DNA of 57,142 nt from Hyphomicrobiales bacterium. Lineage in GTDB: Bacteria; Pseudomonadota; Alphaproteobacteria; Rhizobiales; Beijerinckiaceae. The notes beneath the pieces are model-generated. The model searched no databases and was not told where the DNA came from. It saw only the letters and a program-made list of their open reading frames with translations. The first letter of the stretch is position 1, and the number at the start of each line of letters is the position of its first letter. Positions 52,755 to 57,142 of this stretch are shown here, in pieces. A program made the translations under genes and the position numbers. Location: NCBI GenBank assembly GCA_028290285.1, contig JAQGKD010000095.1:1-57142 (forward strand), written 5' to 3'.

Positions 52755-53990
52755 ATGACTGCCATTGCCACCGGCCCGGACGCCATTCGCCAAAGATCAT
52801 TCCGTGAAGTCTGGGTCGTCAGCATCGGTCACGCCCTCACACATTGGTACCCCGCCACCTTCTTCCTGCTGCTGCCTCTCATCGGCAAAGAGCTCGGCCT
52901 TAACTACAGCGAGATAGGCTCGATCCTCGCCTGCCAGTATGCGGCTGGCGCCATCGCCAACATCCCAGGTGGCATTTTCGTCGATTCAGTGGGACGCAAG
53001 GGCATTCTCATGGCCCTGTCGCTGTTCTGGATCGGCTTTCCCTATCTGCTGATGAGCTTTTCTCACGCCTATTGGATGCTGCTCGCCTGCGCGACGCTGG
53101 TCGGCATCGGCAACAATCTCTGGCACCCCACAGCTATCCCGTGGCTGGCCAACCGCTTTCCCGAGCGCAAGGGGCTGGTCATGGCCTTCCACGGCATGGG
53201 CGGCAACCTCGGCGACGCGGTCGCACCCCTGGTGGTCGGCGCGTTGCTCGTGAGCTTCAGCTGGCGCGAAGTCGTGGTCGCGAACGTCATTCCCGGCATC
53301 ATCATGTCCGCGCTCATTCTCTTCTATCTGGGCCGGATCTATACGGCCGAGACCCGCGCGGGCACCGGCGAGTCCCAGCACGAGCGTCTGAAAGGCAAGG
53401 CACTGTTCAGCTCCTTCGCCACGCTTTTGAAGAGCCGGACGCTGGTCATGCTTTCCATAGGCTCGGCCTTCCGCGCCATGACGCAGAGCGCGCTGATGAC
53501 CTTCCTGCCGCTCTATCTCGCGCGCGAGATGGGCTACGATTATTTTTGGGTGGGCGCAGTAATGTTCGCGCTTCAAGCGGCGGGCTTTCTGTCGGCTCCG
53601 ATCGCGGGTCACCTTTCCGATTCGGTCGGGCGTCGGCAGATCATCCTGTCGAGCATGGGGATGACGGCTGTCGTGCTGCTGTTCATGACCTTCGCGGGCG
53701 GCACCAGCGCTTTCGTCTTCCTCGTCGCGCTGCTCGGTTTCTTCCTGTTCTCGGTGCGCGCCGTTTTGCAGGCCTGGCTGCTCGATGCCACGCCCCGCAA
53801 CATGGGCGGTAGCGCCATCGGCATCCTCTTCGGGACGCAGGCGGTAGGGCAGGCAATCGGCCCGCTTTGCGCCGGCATGCTCGCCGATCGATACGGCATC
53901 ATGTCGGCCTTCTACTTCCTGGCCGGAACGATCGTCGTCGCCAATTTCTTCGTGTTCTTCACGCCGATGGGGCGCGAGGCGAAGAGCTGA
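52755..53990 (+). CDS. MFS transporter
   Basis: A 411-residue twelve-helix major facilitator protein. VVSIGHALTHWYPATFFLLLP leads into GIFVDSVGRKGILM (motif A), with a second GHLSDSVGRRQIIL in the C-terminal half. NLWHPTAIPWLANRFPERKGLVMAFHGMGGNLGD is distinctive and resembles the Fsr-like HPE/HPT loop. AGGAGG lies seven bases before the ATG. The substrate is unknown. A REP-like palindrome follows the stop codon. Confidence 0.9.
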   Translation: MTAIATGPDAIRQRSFREVWVVSIGHALTHWYPATFFLLLPLIGKELGLNYSEIGSILACQYAAGAIANIPGGIFVDSVGRKGILMALSLFWIGFPYLLMSFSHAYWMLLACATLVGIGNNLWHPTAIPWLANRFPERKGLVMAFHGMGGNLGDAVAPLVVGALLVSFSWREVVVANVIPGIIMSALILFYLGRIYTAETRAGTGESQHERLKGKALFSSFATLLKSRTLVMLSIGSAFRAMTQSALMTFLPLYLAREMGYDYFWVGAVMFALQAAGFLSAPIAGHLSDSVGRRQIILSSMGMTAVVLLFMTFAGGTSAFVFLVALLGFFLFSVRAVLQAWLLDATPRNMGGSAIGILFGTQAVGQAIGPLCAGMLADRYGIMSAFYFLAGTIVVANFFVFFTPMGREAKS

Positions 53991-54010
53991 CACTTCACGT
54001 CAAACACCGC

Positions 54011-54093
54011 CGTCATTGCGGGTGCAGCGAAGCAATTCAGTACGATCTCGCGATTACTGGATTGCCACGTCGCTTTTGCTCCTCGCAATGACG
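54011..54093. repeat. REP-like dispersed palindrome
   Basis: An imperfect 83-bp inverted repeat: it opens CGTCATTGCG and closes CGCAATGACG, with inner arms AGCGAAGCAATTCAGTA and TACTGGATTGCCACGTCGC. This is the intergenic palindrome family common in Bradyrhizobium-like genomes. It lies between convergent genes and may act as a terminator or transcript stabiliser. Partial copies are at 44816 and 48836. Confidence 0.75.
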
Positions 54094-54111
54094 TCGCGCG
54101 TTATGCGCTCC

Positions 54112-55059
54112 TTATTTGGTGCCTGGCTTCTGGAACAGCGCTGCAACCTGCTCCTTGGTCAACGGCGTGGGCAGCATTTTGAAAGCCACCGCGTCTTCCA
54201 TCATGGCATCGAGTCCGCTCATGCGGCCGGGATCGAGATTCTCCTTCGGCAGGAATTCGTCACGCACCTTCTGCGCCATGTCACGCGGGATCTCGGCCCA
54301 TTTCGCATAGGCGTCGAGTGAGGCGGGATTGGAATACATCCACGTAATCGTCTCGCGATAGGCATCGAGGTAGCGGGCGTAGACGTCGCGCCGCTTTTCG
54401 AGATCGCCGGCGTTGGCTGCGATCACCCGGATCGTCTGGTCCCGGAAGGCGGTGATGTCCTTGCCGGGCACGAGGATGCGGGTCTTGCCGTCGAGCACGG
54501 GCGCATAGGCGAGGGGAGGCGCGGACCAGCCGACGTCGATCTGGCCGCTCATGACCTGCGTGTAGGTGGATGTCGGGCTGCCGGTCGCGGTCGGCTTTAC
54601 CTTTACGTCGAACTGCTTCTGCATGGCGTTGACCATCATGTTGGTCGACGAGCCGTTCGTGGAAAAGGCGACAGTCTTGCCCGCCGCATCCTTGAAGGTC
54701 TTGATCGGCGAATCCGCCTTCACGTACCAGAACTCATAGGCGCCGGTCATGGTCGCGCCGATGGCGCGGACGGGCGCGCCCTTTGCGAATGCGCCCATCA
54801 GGCCATGCGTGCCCACGCCGATGCCGATGTCGACGCTGCCCGAAATGACAGCCTGCTGCGTCTCGCCGCTGCCCTGTGTGTAGAGGATGTCGAGCACGAG
54901 CCCGTGCTTCTTGAAGAAGCCGGCGTCCTGTCCCAGTTCGGAAATGGAATTCTCATAGACGCCACGCTGCCCGATGGCGACCTTGAGCTGGTCGTCCGCC
55001 AGGGCGCCGAACGCCGCCAGCGTGCTGCACGCAAGTCCGAGAACGAGTGCTGTCTTCAT
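54112..55059 (-). CDS. ABC importer substrate-binding protein (NMT1/SsuA type)
   Basis: A 315-residue periplasmic protein with a signal peptide (MKTALVLGLACSTLAAFGALA). ISELGQDAGFFKKHGLVLDI, then GSGETQQAVISGSVDIGIGVG, is the usual N-lobe pattern of nitrate/sulfonate/taurine receptors. The start at 55059 has GGAGG seven bases upstream; the preceding ATG at 55062 is too close. The open frame running on to 55518 is spurious. No ATPase or permease is adjacent, so it is an orphan receptor. It lies 92 bp after the Lrp-type regulator on the same strand. Confidence 0.88.
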   Translation of the reverse strand: MKTALVLGLACSTLAAFGALADDQLKVAIGQRGVYENSISELGQDAGFFKKHGLVLDILYTQGSGETQQAVISGSVDIGIGVGTHGLMGAFAKGAPVRAIGATMTGAYEFWYVKADSPIKTFKDAAGKTVAFSTNGSSTNMMVNAMQKQFDVKVKPTATGSPTSTYTQVMSGQIDVGWSAPPLAYAPVLDGKTRILVPGKDITAFRDQTIRVIAANAGDLEKRRDVYARYLDAYRETITWMYSNPASLDAYAKWAEIPRDMAQKVRDEFLPKENLDPGRMSGLDAMMEDAVAFKMLPTPLTKEQVAALFQKPGTK

Positions 55060-55151
55060 CATGTTTCCTCCGAGCACAGCCGTCGATGCAGCCGTCGCAG
55101 CCCATCTCGTGCGGGCCATCGCGCGCAATCTGCACGATTGGAGGAAAAAGG

Positions 55152-55616
55152 TCACGTCGCGGTTTCGGGCACCCGATAGGCCGTGGTGGACTTGATCCGC
55201 TCCATGGCGAAACGCGACGTCACGTTCTTGAGCTGGAAATCCTCGATCAGCTTTCTGTAGAAACGGTCGTAATCGGCCATGTCGGCCACCACAACCCGCA
55301 TCAGGTAATCGACGTCGCCTGCCATGCGGTAGACTTCCATCACCTCGGGCATGGCGCTGGCGGCAGTCGCGAAGCGGTCGAGCCAATGCACAGAGTGGTC
55401 CGGCGTCTCGATGGAGACGAAGACGGTGAGCCCGAGCCCGATCTTTTCGGGCGCAACGAGGGCGACCCGGCGCAGGATAACACCTTGCGCTTCGAGGCGC
55501 TGGATGCGTTTCCAGCACGGCGTCTGCGAGAGGCCGACACGGTCGGCCAGCTCCGCGACTGAGATGTTGGCATCTTCCTGCAAGGCCGTCAGGATCTTGC
55601 GGTCAATCGAATCCAT
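55152..55616 (-). CDS. Lrp/AsnC family transcriptional regulator
   Basis: A 154-residue regulator. The N-terminal helix-turn-helix is at about residues 3-50 (DRKILTALQEDANISVAEL, then ADRVGLSQTPCWKRIQRLE). A C-terminal RAM (ligand-sensing) domain follows, with PEVMEVYRMAGDVDYLMRVV. It starts 32 bp after the DUF934 gene on the same strand, so it may be co-transcribed with the sulfite reductase genes, a position more often held by cysH. The ligand is probably an amino acid; which one is not visible. Confidence 0.92.
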   Translation of the reverse strand: MDSIDRKILTALQEDANISVAELADRVGLSQTPCWKRIQRLEAQGVILRRVALVAPEKIGLGLTVFVSIETPDHSVHWLDRFATAASAMPEVMEVYRMAGDVDYLMRVVVADMADYDRFYRKLIEDFQLKNVTSRFAMERIKSTTAYRVPETAT

Positions 55617-55648
55617 GCACGCAATTCCCCAAAAGTCCGCTGGGCGGA

Positions 55649-56155
55649 TCAGTCCGCCTGGCGCAGCCGCGCTGCGCGACGCTGGTCGAGAATATTCCCG
55701 CCGTCATAGCCCCGCTGATAGGTGCGGCTGATGAGTTTTTCGGCCTTGAGCCATTGCGCGACGGGCTGGCGCGCCGCCATTGCCGCAGGCAGCTTGATTT
55801 CGTCGAAGCCGCAGAAAAGCGCGTAGGAAAACTGGTCCGCGATCAGCGGTCCGCTTGCGCGCAGGATACCCTTGAAGCCTTCCTCGCGCAGCAGTTTCGC
55901 CAGGCTGAAGCCGCGCCCATCGCCATAGCTTGGAAACGCGATCGACATCAGCGCGACATCCTCGAAATAGGGTCGCAGCGCATCGATCTTCGTGGTGTTG
56001 GGCACGGCCACGCCGAGCTGGCGCCCCGGGCGCAGGCCCACCAGCGCCACGTCGAGATGGCGCAGCTCGACGAGGATGCTGTCCGCCGTCGGCAAGGCGT
56101 CTTCGGCCGGCTGCCAGACGTCCTCGCGCAGGCCTTCTCGGTCAAACAGCGGCAT
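55649..56155 (-). CDS. DUF934 family protein, sulfite reduction accessory
   Basis: A 168-residue protein with the DUF934 pattern LRPYFEDVALMSIAFPSYGDGRGFSLAKLLREE followed by GFKGILRASGPLIADQFSYALFCGFDEI. It is almost always encoded beside the single-chain sulfite/nitrite reductase in alphaproteobacteria and is presumed to help supply electrons or assemble that enzyme. Here it overlaps the reductase gene by 14 bp, with AGGAG before its ATG, so the pair is translationally coupled. Confidence 0.9.
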   Translation of the reverse strand: MPLFDREGLREDVWQPAEDALPTADSILVELRHLDVALVGLRPGRQLGVAVPNTTKIDALRPYFEDVALMSIAFPSYGDGRGFSLAKLLREEGFKGILRASGPLIADQFSYALFCGFDEIKLPAAMAARQPVAQWLKAEKLISRTYQRGYDGGNILDQRRAARLRQAD

Positions 56156-57142
56156 GGGTTTTCTCCTGCAGGGCTATCTTGAACGGGTCGAGTCCCAGGC
56201 GGCGAACGGCTTCCAGGAAGGTCTCGCCGCTCTCGCGCTCCGCGAGATAGACAGCGACGATGCGCTCGATGGCGTCCGGCACGTCTTCAGCCCGGAGCCC
56301 CGGCCCGAGCAGCTTGCCAATGGCCGCCGTCTCGGTCGCGTCCCCGCCGAGCGTGATCTGATAGGATTCCTGGCCGCTCTTTTCGAGACCGAGAATACCG
56401 ATGTGGCCGACATGGTGATGTCCGCAGGCGTTGATGCAGCCGGAGATCTTGATGTTCAGTTCGCCGATCTCGGCTTGCTTCTTCTCGTCCGCGAAGCGAT
56501 GCGCAATGGCTTGCGCAATCGGGATCGATCGCGCCGTGGCGAGCGCGCAATAATCGAGTCCGGGGCAGGCGATGATGTCCGTGATGAGCCCCACGTTAGC
56601 GGTCGCGAGACCCGCCGCCACGAGGCCTCGCCATACAGCGAAGAGATCGTCCTTGCGCACATAGGGCAGCACCACATTCTGCGCATGGGTGACGCGAAGC
56701 TCGTCGAACGAATAGCGCTCCGCGAGATCTGCCACCGCGCGCATCTGTTCCGCCGTAATGTCGCCGGGTGCTTCGCCGATGGGCTTCAGCGAGACTGTGA
56801 GGGCGGAATAGCCGGGCACGCGATGGGGAAAGAGATTTGTCGAGGTCCAATGCGCGAAGGCGCGGTTCTCGGCCTTGGCTGCTTCGAAGGCCGCACTGCG
56901 CACAGGCAACGTCTCATAGGCTGGATCGGCGAAATAGGCCGCGATGCGCGCCACTTCCGCCGGATCGGCATTTACCGAGGGACCGTCGAGACGTGCGAAC
57001 TCGGCTTCGACCAGACGAGAGAATTCCTCTGCGCCGAGTTCGTGCACGAGGATCTTGACGCGGGCCTTGTACTTGTTGTCGCGACGTCCTTCGAGATTGT
57101 AGACGCGCATCACGGCTTCGAGATAGGCGAGCAGGTCCGCCT
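56142..57142 (-). CDS. cysI: sulfite (or nitrite) reductase hemoprotein, C-terminal part, cut by window edge
   Basis: The last 333 codons of a siroheme/[4Fe-4S] reductase; the frame is open to the window end, so the N-terminal part lies outside. NLEGRRDNKYKARVKILVHELG begins the second repeat. Cluster and siroheme ligands are C-x5-C in ACPGLDYCALA and C-x3-C in GCINACGHHHVGHIG. It reduces sulfite to sulfide in assimilation; the DUF934 neighbour supports sulfite rather than nitrite as substrate. Confidence 0.9.
   Translation of the reverse strand, partial: ADLLAYLEAVMRVYNLEGRRDNKYKARVKILVHELGAEEFSRLVEAEFARLDGPSVNADPAEVARIAAYFADPAYETLPVRSAAFEAAKAENRAFAHWTSTNLFPHRVPGYSALTVSLKPIGEAPGDITAEQMRAVADLAERYSFDELRVTHAQNVVLPYVRKDDLFAVWRGLVAAGLATANVGLITDIIACPGLDYCALATARSIPIAQAIAHRFADEKKQAEIGELNIKISGCINACGHHHVGHIGILGLEKSGQESYQITLGGDATETAAIGKLLGPGLRAEDVPDAIERIVAVYLAERESGETFLEAVRRLGLDPFKIALQEKTHAAV

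Noticed and set aside
54112..55518. 468-codon frame suggesting a fused binding protein
   Set aside because: The first 153 codons lie opposite the AsnC gene in another frame. A signal peptide and ribosome site mark the true start at 55059.
1..57142. CRISPR arrays, rRNA genes, insertion sequences, phage genes, toxin-antitoxin pairs
   Set aside because: I looked for regularly spaced repeats, transposase or integrase motifs and typical small paired genes and found none.

Overview
The window is a 57 kb piece of an alphaproteobacterial chromosome, most likely Hyphomicrobiales (Rhizobiales). The evidence is the gene order nuoH-[small protein]-nuoIJKLMN-birA-RNase J-methylmalonyl-CoA epimerase-DUF1467, the GC-rich coding style, DUF6894, DUF1236 and DUF3891 proteins, an ftrABCD iron system with Irr-like boxes, and dispersed CGTCATTGCG palindromes. 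The genus cannot be resolved from the sequence alone.

Layout. (1) 1-10100 is a conserved core: the distal half of the complex I operon, then birA, rnj, mce and a DUF1467 protein, all on the plus strand and tightly packed. (2) A tRNA-Lys(UUU) at 10277-10352 marks the switch to accessory content. (3) 10401-15302: a LysR regulator divergent from an FAH-family hydrolase, an amidohydrolase and two TctC-type receptors. (4) 15388-22743: a SulP transporter, an SbmA/BacA-like ABC exporter, a response regulator, a DUF6894 protein, a membrane diguanylate cyclase and a small zinc-ribbon protein. (5) 22877-25261: a third TctC receptor whose terminator appears to be split by about 1.3 kb of AT-richer DNA carrying an LprI-like gene. 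(6) 25276-40692: a catabolic island. On the minus strand it has a molybdenum hydroxylase (coxMSL type), a TetR regulator, a cupin, an ACMSD-type decarboxylase/hydrolase and an MFS exporter. Divergent from these are a complete SsuABC-type ABC importer, then an aldehyde dehydrogenase, an aspartate-dehydrogenase-like protein, a 4,5-dihydroxyphthalate-decarboxylase-like protein and a fourth TctC receptor. (7) 40872-49233: a YyaL/DUF255 protein, a DMT transporter, DUF3891, a fifth TctC receptor, an MFS protein, DUF1236, an SDR and a SemiSWEET. (8) 49264-52628: ftrABCD ferrous iron uptake with two Irr/ICE-like boxes. (9) 52755-57142: an MFS transporter, a REP-like palindrome, an NMT1-type binding protein, an Lrp/AsnC regulator, and the DUF934-sulfite reductase pair, with the reductase cut by the window edge.

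How the parts fit. The most interesting signal is a set of related palindromes with core TTGAC-N6-GTCAA, in three separate promoter regions of the catabolic island (28153-28174, 32928-32943, 40566-40581 and 40677-40692). The last two match the RutR consensus TTGACCAnnTGGTCAA as I recall it. A TetR protein with a RutR-like recognition helix is encoded inside the island. Together these suggest one regulon linking the molybdenum hydroxylase, the decarboxylase/cupin pair, the ABC importer and an orphan TctC receptor in uptake and oxidation of a single aromatic or N-heterocyclic substrate. Five TctC receptors occur here with no TctA/TctB membrane partners. No transposase, CRISPR array, rRNA or origin was found.
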